DNA of 64,000 nucleotides, from positions 45,405,574 to 45,469,573 of the forward strand of contig CM063114.1 in NCBI GenBank assembly GCA_031841125.1, read 5' to 3'. Shown in pieces: positions 12,541 to 22,900 of the stretch. Numbering within the stretch: the first letter of the stretch is position 1; each line of letters opens with the position of its first letter. The notes under the pieces are model-generated. The model saw only the letters and a list, made by a program, of their open reading frames with translations, was not told the origin of the DNA and ran no database searches. Made by a program: the position numbers and the translations under genes. The stretch is from Acanthococcus lagerstroemiae. Taxonomy: Eukaryota > Arthropoda > Insecta > Hemiptera > Eriococcidae.

Positions 12541-12559
12541 AGCATGAATAATTGTAACT

Positions 12560-13690
12560 AGGAAATTCGAAAGTACGTTTTGGCGCTCTTTCGACAGTGG
12601 GAGGATGTTTGTCATATACTGCATCATCTTTCTTATCTTCCTCGTATTACAGACAAATGCCGAGAGTACAATATTCCATTGGTGCCGTGTTTCCTGGACT
12701 ATGAAATAAAGCATTCGATTGTGAGCGATGGAACAGGCTGTGGCAAATCATGGAGGAAATGGGCGTACCGGCGCACTTAATTGCACTCACACGTAATCTG
12801 CACACGGCGAGCAGGGCAACAGTCAGGCAGTACGACATGCACTCTCCTAGCTTTGAAATTTAGAGCAAAGGCATGAGGAAGGGCTGTGTTCTGTCGCCCT
12901 TACTTTTTAATGTGTACATGGATGGAAGGGCACAGTGCGGATGGGCGGTGAAAACATCAGCAACCTGAAGTTTGCGGACGATACGACTCTGCGTGCAGGA
13001 CCTGAGGAGAAAATTGAAGAGCTCCTGGAACCCGTGCAGTATGGCAACGAACTCGCGTTGACACTCAACAAGGGTAAAATGGAGGTAATGGTAGTAGGTA
13101 CAGCAGGACGCCTTCCAATATCAAACGTACTCCATGATTTTGAAAAAGTAACTAAGTTCACCTACTTGGGTTCAGTAGTTGACAGCAATGATAGCAGCTC
13201 TGCAGAAATACGAAGGAAAATTATCCATGCGAGAGAAGCAGCTATGAAATGAATGCGTACATGGAAAGATCGAGTCATATCATGTTTAACACAAAGCTAC
13301 GCCGGCTAAGAACTATCGGTTTCCCTGTTTTCCTCTGAAGCGCCGAAGGCAGCCAAACGTACAAATAGATCGACAATAAAAGAGCTCCAGATCAGACAAC
13401 GCTTGTCCTCTGAATGCTACCAACGAATCCTCCGTTTATTCGGACATATTATAAGGACACCAGGGGACAAGCTGGAAAAAATGGTGGTTCAGGGGAAAGT
13501 GGAAGGTACTCGATCTCGTGGCTGATCTCCGAAAAGACAAGTGTACCAAGTGGAGGAAATAGCTGGTTCGGGACGTCAAGGACCGTGAAGATTGGCGAAA
13601 AACCGTGTCAGGGATTCATGATGGTTCACAAGTGCTCAGTCATGAACAGTGGACAAATGATGATGATGGGTGTAGCTTGGACGACTTAGC
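12560..13690 (+). pseudogene. RTE-type LINE relic, copy 1
   Basis: Broken reverse transcriptase. Recognisable pieces across frames: WNRLWQIMEEMG, KGCVLSPLLFNVYMD (12870-12920), LKFADDTTLRAGPEEKIEEL (12968-13030, catalytic FADD present), FTYLGSVVDSNDSSSAEIRR (13155-13215), then ECYQRILRLFGHIIRTPGD. Several frameshifts and stops. In gene A intron 2, antisense to the gene. Confidence 0.8.
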
Positions 13691-14337
13691 TCGCGTTCTC
13701 GACAAAGCAGAGTGTACTCTTCGTTCTCGCGCTGTTTCCTGCTTTGATATGTAAGTATTGAAAATACACCCGAGTTTAGCATCAAGAAACACCCCCCGCC
13801 CCTACACCCAGAAAAATGGTTAAAACGAAGAAACTAGGGACAGTTCCAGTAATAGTGTATTTAGGGATTTAGGGAAAATATTCTCTTTGGAAATCAAAGC
13901 AGAAACAGTAGTGAATAGAAGAATCACAATGGTATGGAAAAAATTTTGGTCCTTCAAAAATATTTTCAAAGGTAATTTCAAAAATGCTCAAAATAGCGAA
14001 GTTTTTAAAACGTTCGTAGCTCAGTCCTCACACACGATTCTGTCACTCGGGCCATCAACATTAAACTAGAAAATAAAATAGGAATCATATAAAATTTCAC
14101 CATGAGATTCCATAATATATCAGGACCCTCCGACTGAACTAGAGCTCTGTGTAATTCGTGCAAGTACAATAGAAAGAAAGAAAAAAGAAACAGAATTTTT
14201 AGGGCCCTTTTTGTAAATGCAATTTTTTTAGCACTAGCGGGCCCTTAGCGGGCCTTTCAACCCCTTAAAAGGCCCCTCAAAAAACTCAGGCCGGGGAAAC
14301 CCTCCCCCCTCTCTGCAGAGACCGGAAACCCTCAAAC

Positions 14338-14697
14338 GGGCTACAACCAACAAACACTTATCCGATCACAGATAGACTATGGAGCTCAAGTTTACGGACT
14401 AGACCAGCCAAAACCCTTAAAATGCTCGACACAATCCAAAACTCAGCCCATTGAATAGTATCAGGAGCCTTCCGCACTAGTCCATCCATCAGTCTTTGTG
14501 CGTAGATGGCCGAACCTCCCCTACCCTACCGCAGAATAATCCTCTACACCAAATACTTGCTCAAAATATCCCAAAATCTCAACTCACCACTTTCTAAAGA
14601 TGTGGTCAATGATCCGCCTCAATTAAACTCCCCCTACATTCGATCAATCATAGAACAAACCACAAACACTCGCTTTTTTCTCTCTCACCCTGTGGCG
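14338..14697 (+). pseudogene. Jockey-clade LINE relic: end of reverse transcriptase
   Basis: Frames give IRSQIDYGAQVYGL, KMLDTIQNSA, SGAFRTSPSISL and later PPLPYRR, the segment after the RT palm in Jockey elements. It is cut at 14697 by a 1-kb insert and resumes at 15709. Confidence 0.75.
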
Positions 14698-15708
14698 TGG
14701 AAACACGTGAATACGCTTCAAAATTCAACGTCACGGAGCTCCGCAGGCATTAGTACGTCCTCTCCTCTCTCTTTTCCCGTAATCCGCTTTTCCACCTTTC
14801 CTCTCTGTCCATCCAGCGATTTCTCTGTGCTCCACATACAAACGTTTATCTTCCTGCATGAAAACTCTTGCAGTTTTCCTCCCTCTACCCCTCCAGCACT
14901 GCTGGTATCGGCTGCTAATTGCGGACAGACATTTATTTATGAAAAAAAAAAGAAAAAAAACAAAAAAAAAACGGGCGCGGTGGCGGTCACGAAAGCTGCG
15001 GCTAGAGGAGCCGCACGAGAAAGTTCGCGAACACGCGGTCGGGTCCCGGGTTGAAGAAAAAAGAAACGTCGCGAAGCTCGGCAGGTCGCGGAAAATCGCA
15101 CCAAAATTACACTCGAGGTCGCGGTGTCGGGTGGGAAAAAGAAAAAGGTCCACACCCAGAACGTTCTTTAAAACGTACAAAAGAAGTCAAAAAAATGAAA
15201 ATCCAAAATGACAAGAAAATGTAAAAAAAAAAGACGTTGTGCTGTCCGAAGACAGATTCACTCTGTACTCGGTTGCGATGGGCAACCTGCGTTATTCTTT
15301 TTCCTTTTTGAGGTGCACCGCGTGAACGACATGAGGTCGTAAATACCTTTTATGTAAGAGAGAATGTAAGGGACTGTGGCTTAGAGAGAGAGAGAGATGT
15401 CTTAGCTTTTATTTTTATCTTTTTCTTGCTTCTGGCCCGGGAACCATAGAATATTCAACATGTTATATGGGTAACCGCCTTCCAAATCCCTGGCACCTCC
15501 CGCTCCCTGGGCGAGTCTCGTATGAGCTAGTCGTGGCTTTTCCCAGACCTTTTCGGATGCCTGCATTTTTTGAGCGTTGACGCCGATTTTCTGACTTAAA
15601 CACGTACCCGCTGATAAACGGAAGGTATCAGCAGTACAATGTGCGCATGTTTGTGAGCGATCGAAATACCTTGGTTTTTCTTTGGTTGGTCGTTCATAAA
15701 AATGCCAC
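14695..15708. mobile_element. 1.0-kb insert inside the Jockey relic
   Basis: The related Jockey piece at 40440-40500 is continuous across this point. The insert ends GTGGCGTGG ... ATGCCAC, a possible short inverted repeat, and has a CpG-rich centre (14960-15130), A-rich stretches and a GA microsatellite (15382-15398). Open frames (14506-15054, 14731-15180) show no family resemblance. Confidence 0.5.
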
Positions 15709-16703
15709 AACCCCTACAACCCATATACACAGACCCACCAACGTGGAAACTCATACCAGCAACTTTCCATCCGGAGCTATCATTAAATAACAAAACTCAA
15801 CACACCTCACACTTCCAAATTCCTTTTTGGCAAACTCCTCGAACAATACCCCGAGTACCTATTATGCTACACAGGCGGACAGACGGTTCCAGAAAAAACA
15901 ATAGCACAAGTTGTTCATATTCCCTAAGACCAAATATCCAAGTTCACCGACTACCCAATTCAGCATCTATTCACACCGCCGAACTCGCAGCAATTTTCTG
16001 CGGCATTCATAATTTACCTAATACAACCAATAAAGCAATTATTGCCACCGACTCACTATCGGCCCTCCAATCGATCAGCTTGATGTTCTCTAAACATCCA
16101 TTGGCACAACGCATATAGCTCATAATCCACATACTTAACACATTAGGAAAACAGGTAGTATTCGTCTTGATCCTAGGGCATATCAGCATTGCACAAGCTG
16201 ACTTAGTCGACGAAACCGCTCATCACCTACCGATCAAAAATCATTTCCTCTTGGCACCAATCTTGGCATAAAGCATCCAACAACAACTCCGTGCAATAAA
16301 TGAGAGATTGAGACCCTGGATCATCTCCAACCGGAAATCACGGCGCGAAGATATAATAATAGCACGACTTAGAATTGGACATACCCGCCTCACTCACCTG
16401 CACGTCCCCAATTCATACATCACCCACTGCAATGCATCTAATGCTCCTCAAATGAATTCGTTGTCGAACATATTATACTTCACTCCCCTTCACTAACCTC
16501 TCATTACCATAAAAATCAACTACCACCCACAACGAAAAGTATGCTCCAGAACAACCCAATACCAGTAGATGACCTCATCTCCTTCTTCCAGGACACGGAC
16601 CTCTTTCCATTAATTTAATCATTCCCACCAGCCGAGCTGTGTAGCCCTTGGTGCAGGTAGTGGCTCGTAGATAAACAAAAAATTAAAATAAAATAAAATA
16701 AAC
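15709..16703 (+). pseudogene. Jockey-clade LINE relic: RNase H-like region and 3' end
   Basis: PIYTDPPTWK, ASIHTAELAAIFCGI, ATDSLSALQSISL, then RREDIIIARLRIGHTRLTHL match the RNase H and C-terminal part of Jockey-type ORF2. Stops interrupt it; an AAAAT-repeat tail at 16678-16702 marks the 3' end. Confidence 0.8.
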
Positions 16704-17552
16704 GAGGTCGAGAGACAAGGGCGACCGTTTTCTAAAAATAATCTCTTCCACCATATTGCCTTAAAAAAAAATAGTACGGGAAAGGGTACGAGATATCCTC
16801 GCCTGTTACAGGCCGGGGCCTCATTCAGTTGGAACAAAGCAAACAAACATATGTCATTATTATATTTTCAACGTGAAACCAAAAAAAACTGTTTATACGC
16901 ATCAACTATTGTACTACCCAATAAAAGGTATTGAGAAATACAGGTGACAAATTCGAAAAAGAATCTTAGGGAGTCTAAAAGTGATGTCGAAGATCACCGA
17001 GAGTGTCCCACAAATCTACAACGTCTTCAAGAAATAATTTATGTGGCCTAAAACAGTCCTAAATAAGTCTGGAATAATGTTAAAGTGTTTTACACGTATC
17101 ATGAAAAATCTGAAACATTGCTGTAAGAGAATTAATGACGTTTTGAGGAGCCCAAGCCTGTGAGAGACTCGCAATTATTTACCTAAGTCAGCAAGAGTGA
17201 GAGCAGCACCCCTAAATAATCAGCTCATCAGATGAAAACTAAATGGGAATATTATTTTTCAATATGAATAAAGTAGTTATACATTGAGGTTATGCGAAAA
17301 TGCAAAGTTGGGGGTCATCATCAAAGTTCAGAAAACTTGTTTTCTCGTTTCGTCGCAGTACTCCTGCAACTAGACCCGAAAATTTTGATGTTGAGAGAGA
17401 AAGAAGAGTGGTTAAGCTCTCTTTCCTCGCTTGTGTTATATCTTATCAAAAATGTTATCTAAGAAACACTCGGCATAAGGCCTCGCAAATGCAAAAGACG
17501 CCTCTGACGGATCTGATAGGTACTAACAAAGCCACATAGGTATTATACTAAC
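16704..17552. other. Gene A intron 2, exon-2-proximal part
   Basis: No recognisable gene or repeat; short open frames only. Confidence 0.4.
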
Positions 17553-18075
17553 TTCGAATCGCCCAAACAGTTTGATTCTGCGCATGCTGTTTGTAAATCT
17601 CGTAATCTCGTTTACATTCTCTGCTAGCTTTGGACATGTCAAATGTCATCTTAGCTTCTTCAAATATCTCCGAGAGCCACTTTGTGGGTAATTTTGGTAT
17701 CTCAATTTTCCGAGTCGCGCTGGATTTTCTTTCAGAAGTCACATTTGAATTCGTCGAAACAGTTGTTGATCTTTGTCCGAGAGTTGTATTTGGAAAGTTA
17801 TGACTGTTCTTATTAGACGACTGCTTGGTACTATTCACCGAAGAATTCTGATTCGATATTACGTACAATTCCTGTTGCACACCAGCCTCAGATGAATTAT
17901 GGTATGTAGCTGTTTCACGAACCGAGTTTAGCGCTGATCGAACCGATGAATTCCACACATCTGATTCAGTTTGCATTTCTAAGTTATTGAAATGGCTCGC
18001 GTCTTCCCCAAAAATTATCGGTGAATTCGTGTGGGGTAAGTCCGATCGATTTTTGCCATCGCCTGTAGATGAATT
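17553..18075 (-). CDS. nrf-6-like: Gene A exon 2: Asn/Ser-rich stalk and start of NRF domain
   Basis: 523 nt, donor CGAA/GTTAGT, phase 1. About 130 residues are rich in N-glycosylation sequons (NSS, NST, NTT, NVT, NQT) with recurring NSS blocks. LPTKWLSEIFEEA, SRECKRDYEIY and VWAIR follow, the start of the NRF domain. Joining to exon 3 gives WAIRMMESSEWPEVGILSG, exactly the family pattern WA(L/I)(K/R)M-DxS. Confidence 0.8.
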
Positions 18076-18176
18076 CTGGAATAAATTAGATTCACGTTTT
18101 TTGGTAATCAGAGAACTCGAATAACGTTCATTCGCTTCTACGCCTTTCACAGATTCAACTCTGGATTCGTACTTAC

Positions 18177-18257
18177 CAACGAATTTAGGATGTTATGGGA
18201 GCTTGAGAGGCCACTCACATACAGCATGACAACGAATACGAATACCTTTCGATACAT
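18177..18257 (-). CDS. nrf-6-like: Gene A exon 1: signal peptide
   Basis: ATG at 18257-18255 starts MYRKVFVFVVMLYVSGLSSS, a clear signal peptide of 27 codons, ending in phase 0 at TTG/GTAAGT. The next exon starts after TTTATTCCAG about 100 bp on. Confidence 0.7.
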
Positions 18258-18589
18258 AGCAATATTTGACAGATCACGCACCAGCATAGAGGTCTTTATT
18301 TTACTACACAGTTTTGTAAAATACGCTTATATTGACGTTAACTGTTTGAATTAATATAGAATTTACACTCGGACAACCCCACCAGTTAACATTGGTGACC
18401 TCCGTGTCATAATTCAGATTTGTTCGTTATGGTCGGCTGCGTCTTGTATTTTAAACGAAAAACAATGAAATACTTAGATAATATTTAACACATTAAGTAG
18501 ACATAATTACTTACATCCTGTAAATAGTGTAATGTATTACCTATGTTCTTTGAAACTGGCTTCCGATACTTATGTATTATGATGTTTAG

Positions 18590-18690
18590 TGTAGCCTAAG
18601 TGGTTCCCAGATACCGCAGCCCTGCCACCGGAATCTACCCTTTCGAGTATCGCGTCGGCGACCAAAAGGGAGATACAGATACATGAAGTA
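18590..18690 (+). repeat. Dispersed repeat R2
   Basis: CCCTTTCGAGTATCGCGTCG block shared with 4540, 29690 and 18790. Confidence 0.5.
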
Positions 18691-18789
18691 ACAATACATA
18701 TGTACTGTGGGGCCACGCATTGCACTATCATACAAGGATATTAATTGATAATTTGAGACACCAATAAGGTCGGGACATTTGGTACTACA

Positions 18790-18910
18790 TAGTGGTATGG
18801 TGGGACGTATGGCGATGCACGCATGCCAAAGTGGTCCCTGTTACCCCGGCCCCGGAAACTATCCTTTCGAGTATTGCATAAGAGACCAAAGGGACGTTTT
18901 GGGGCCGGGC
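18790..18910 (+). repeat. Dispersed repeat R2
   Basis: GGCGATGCACGCATGCCAAA ... CCCCGGCCCCGGAAACTATC ... CGAGTATTGC; same order of blocks as at 4540. Confidence 0.55.
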
Positions 18911-19109
18911 CCGAGTTCCGAATTTGTTGTGTCGCAACCGGGGCGCGCATTCTGCAAGGGCCACAATGGGGTTTCCAAACAAATTTCTCTGTTAGTATAC
19001 TCTAGAAAGTGACCATTTCTTTGTATTTCACCCAAAAACTTGCCGAAGAGTTTTTCTGGGGGAGAGGGGGTGAAAATAAAAGACCCAAGCATCAAAGCAA
19101 ACAAAAAAA

Positions 19110-19305
19110 AGCAGAGAAAAAACCTTTTGACCTGTTGGGTATTTTCAACCGACTCAACTCAAGATTCCAAAGGATCGATGAAAAAGAAGTAAAACCTTTT
19201 ACCTTTGTTGGGTTTTCCCAACTTCTCAACTCAATTCCCAAGAATCAAAGCCAAAAAATAAAAATGAAAACCCTTTTAAATTTGTGGATTTTCCAAAACT
19301 GCTGA
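19110..19305 (+). repeat. Imperfect tandem repeat, period about 72 bp
   Basis: Three decayed units starting near 19117, 19190 and 19266, each with AAAACCTTTT ... TTGTTGGGTTTTCC-like sequence and AACTCAA. The overlapping open frame repeats KPFDLLGIFN / KPFTFVGFSQ. Confidence 0.5.
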
Positions 19306-19840
19306 TTGATAAATTCATACAAGGGGAGGGGGGGGGGTAAGAATGCCTCCTTTCCCCCTCCCCTCCCTCCTCTATCGGTACGTCCCTGATTATAGCCAGA
19401 AAACTCTGCTACCTGGCAAACTCAGGTTCTCATGGCCGGCAAAACCAACATTTCCACTTGATAAAATGGGGCTTACCTATGTCCCCTGTTCCATTGTTGC
19501 CAATCAAACTGATTCGTTACTACGGTGTTTGAATGGCACCCTATCATCAGAAAATTTTACAAATCATGTTAGGAAATGATTTATTAGAAGCACGTCACAC
19601 GAGTCCGAATACAATATTATTAATAGAATTCAAGTAAAATGATATACGGAATTTAGTCACTATCACCATTATCAGTGGCACAGAAAAACCACGAATTAAA
19701 CTCCATTTGTCCTGACAAGTTGGAACTTCAAGCCCCATTAAAAATACGTGAGTGGGTATCTGAATTTTAATTATATTTCAGTTATCTTCCATGTGAAATA
19801 GTTTGATAGGAAAGAAAACTAAGTGAGATACAGCAGTAGA

Positions 19841-19970
19841 CTAAGTACTTTCAGATTCCTTTCCATTCAAGAAGGACAACGAATGTTGATTGGAACCTTC
19901 ATTAGTTCGTTGTACTGATTGCATTTCCGTGACACCTTCAGGATCCTCAACCCGTGTTCGTTTGATTCGT
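19841..19970 (-). CDS. nrf-6-like: Gene B exon 15: cytoplasmic tail and stop
   Basis: Acceptor TTTCAATTTTAG, 42 codons then TAG at 19843-19841. Charged, Gln/Ser/Asn-rich tail typical of the family's cytoplasmic end. A possible polyadenylation signal ATTAAA lies at 19771-19766. Confidence 0.8.
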
Positions 19971-22900
19971 CTAAAATTGAAATACAAACTTACTATTCAT
20001 AAGTAGTCGAAAAACTTATATTGTCAATTATATATGACAGATAATCATCATCTATGTCAAGCAACGATACACTGTACTTGTCGCTCAGCATACTCTGTCA
20101 GTCGATTGCGACGGCGCTTACGACTGCCTGTCATGTTATCGACCGTTTACCTTCGTTTCTTCATGACATCAGGGCAAGTATCACTTTTCTATGTCGAATG
20201 ATGTGAACAATTCCAGACGTTTCATAAACATATACGAATTATAAAGAATCTAAGCTATTTACGCACTTGATGATACGCTGGCGTATTACAGCCAAGATAC
20301 CATTGGCAGGCCCTTCCGAAATCAGGAATAAGAAAAATCCGAGGACAAATGAGTACACCACATCTGTAGGTACTCTCCAATACTGAAATTCGACAAAAAC
20401 TTAGGTTACCTACGACACGAAGCCTTAAAAGCTCGATTTCAAATTTTAAAATACCTATTGATTTGTATAACATTGGTAGGCTTTTTATGTGTCTATGTGC
20501 ATATATGTACGTGGAGGAGGTGCATAAGCAGGGGCGGAACCGAAGGCATAAAGAAATGTAATTTTTCTACATGATAATGAAGTTGATCGAACAGCAAGCG
20601 CCCGAAAAGGGGGAGAGAGAAGCAAAAAAGACCACATTCTTAATATCCGAAAAAAAGGGGGCTCACAGCTAAGGATACAACTGTACTTCACTCGGGTTAC
20701 ATTGGAAATGAGAAATGCCAGGGAAATACATGATGAATCCGAGTTCAGTTTCTAGTACCTTGACTGGAATTATCGCCGGAAAAATTAACGGTCGCAGCCG
20801 CAGAGGGTTGGTTTGCCCTCCAATCATCGTTCGGAGTTGGCAGATTGGTAATTTCATTAACTGCTTGGTTGGCAAATTCACATACATTATAAGCTTCTTT
20901 TCCCCCCTCAACAGTTGAAATTCGAAAAATTGTTAATTTCTTCGCTTCAACAATGAGAAAGTTTATGATTTTCATCCCCGTAAAAAATTTGCTTCACTGC
21001 GGTCTTGAAAAAAATTCGTCCATAAAATAATAATGATAAATTAAATGTCGACTCCTCATGTGCCTGATCCCTTTTGGCGCTTCCCGTTATTCTGTGCTTT
21101 AAAATATGTTCTACCGCGAAAATAAGGGGATGAAATTTTTCGAAAATTTGGCTGAAGCAAATTGAGATCGTTCACGATTGATCCTCAATGTCTAGTCTAG
21201 ACCGTAGAACAATTACAAATAATCTATTCTTTTTGTCGATTTGGATTTATTATTAAAGCTGAATCAGCTGCACCAATCAATATGTAATTGACGGAAACTC
21301 GTTTCATATGACACATCCTGTGAAATGACATACTAGTCTGGTTACATGTCGGGAAACATAGACTCTGGGGTGTGTAGAAGTATGGCAGCACTCCAGCACA
21401 TTACTGTCCAGAGCATTACACCCTAATTCATTATCTGGACAAAAAATGTAAAGATTTCTAACTCCGGTAACTCCTACATTTTTACATTTAGGCATCCGTC
21501 TACAAAATATGATACGTAATATGACGATTTATACCCAACATTACTGTCAAAAATCCACCGACCTGGCGTTAATATTATTTCAGCAGCGTTCGATATTATT
21601 ACCTGGCGTTCAACACATTCTTTTTTCGGTCAAATTTTTTTTCTGGCGGGATCCGACTTTAACGTCGTCCGTTCTTCATTTCAGGCTTTTTTTGTTGCTT
21701 TATTGTCGTTGAAACAAATTTTCTGGCGGGCCATATTCCCCTCCCCCACCCACCACAAAAAAGGGAGTTTCTCATATTTTTTCCTTCTTTCGTAATAAGG
21801 AAGGAGTGTCCAACGATTACTACCAGTATTCCACCCGCTTCAGCTTTGCTCCCCAGACTAGACACAAGAATAAAACTATGAACCTCGACTAGTTGACCGA
21901 ATGGTCAAACGTCAGCCTCATGTTAGCTTCATAGTTAGAGCACTTATAAAAGAGGGGGTCCCTCCGAATCCCAGGGAGAAGCTACGACTTCAGTACCAGA
22001 AATTAGAATAATTAAAAAATGTGAGCATTTATTCACGAATAGTTTTACCTGTGCAGTACTGTAATTTTCTGCAGGGGGCTTCTTGAACGCTAAAATGTGG
22101 TAGGATTGTATCTGAACGCTGATGAGATATATGCAATAAGCCAAACGGCCTAGAAATATCACTATTCTACATTCGCCGATTCTCCTTCGAATGCCTAAAA
22201 GGTTGCAGAAGAAGAGGCTTGAATACATTCAGACATGAAAAATACATGTTAGATACACTATACATCTAGAAAGACGAACATTACACATTGAAACCGTGGC
22301 CGGATTTAGGATTTTAGGGCACAGAGGCACAAGCTTGGTGGGGCCCCATCTCTGGCAGAAAAAAAAATGAAACGTCAGGGCTAAATATGCGAAAACCTAA
22401 AGAAACACCTAAAGAAGATGAATGATTTCGGTAGGTCAGTACCTAATGATACTTGTTTCAGACTTGTAATATTCCAGTAGGAAGGGGGGATGCATTTTCA
22501 AATGTCAGGGCTAAAATGATATGAACACATACACGAACAAAAAATTGAAAATGAAATATGGTGGTAACCTAGTGAGAATAGACGAGAGGCGGTGGTACCG
22601 GAGGTCCACGTTCTGAGTCCCATATGGCAGTACAAAGAGGAGAGGGAGACCGGTAACTAGATGGAGAAGGAAATCACCAGGATGCTGGGATATCTTGGTG
22701 TGGAATGGTGCAAAGTAGGGGAGGCCTATGGACGCGACATGGCGGCTCGGTATGAGATACAGACATGGGGGGAGGGAGCCGATACTGGTCAAAAGATTTA
22801 GAGAGATAATCAGGGTTGTACTCAAATGTGTAACGTAACATCATTTACATACTTTACACGTTTTTTTGCAATATTTTTTGTTACATTACATACCATTTAG

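Larger units (their letters stand above)
4..14108. repeat. Duplicon copy 1 (left part cut by window edge)
   Basis: Nearly collinear with 25152-38982 over its whole length, by eye about 95% identical with small indels and a few larger insertions. It covers gene A exons 3-11 and part of intron 2 including an RTE relic. Homology resumes at 14385-14700 (Jockey piece). The true left end lies outside the window. Confidence 0.95.
243..18257 (-). pseudogene. nrf-6-like: Gene A: NRF-6-like membrane acyltransferase, decayed, 3' end off the window
   Basis: Tandem paralogue of gene B. Exons seen: 18257-18177, 18075-17553, 11205-10917, 10856-10671, 8870-8779, 8558-8472, 6233-6060, 5928-5774, 4194-3949, 3238-3045, 384-243; four C-terminal exons are expected beyond position 1. 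Three lesions separate it from gene B. A 2-bp deletion in exon 6 (around 8500, TGTAGAAG against TGTATAGAAG) shifts the frame. The exon 9 acceptor reads CTCAAG instead of CTCAGG, moving the AG by one base. Codon TAT in HFTYLL has become TAA at about 4138. Other exons stay open. It has exons 1-2, which I did not find for gene B. The lesions could in principle be assembly errors, but three independent ones make decay more likely. Confidence 0.75.
18258..19840. other. Intergenic region between gene B end and gene A start
   Basis: Should contain the gene A promoter and gene B 3' end. Holds two R2 repeats (18590-18690, 18790-18910) and an imperfect tandem repeat (19110-19305). No TATA box could be assigned with confidence. 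Confidence 0.5.

Noticed and set aside
14506..15180. 182- and 149-codon ORFs as genes
   Set aside because: They run across the junction of a Jockey relic and an insert, with low-complexity Lys/Arg or Phe runs from A/T tracts and no domain.
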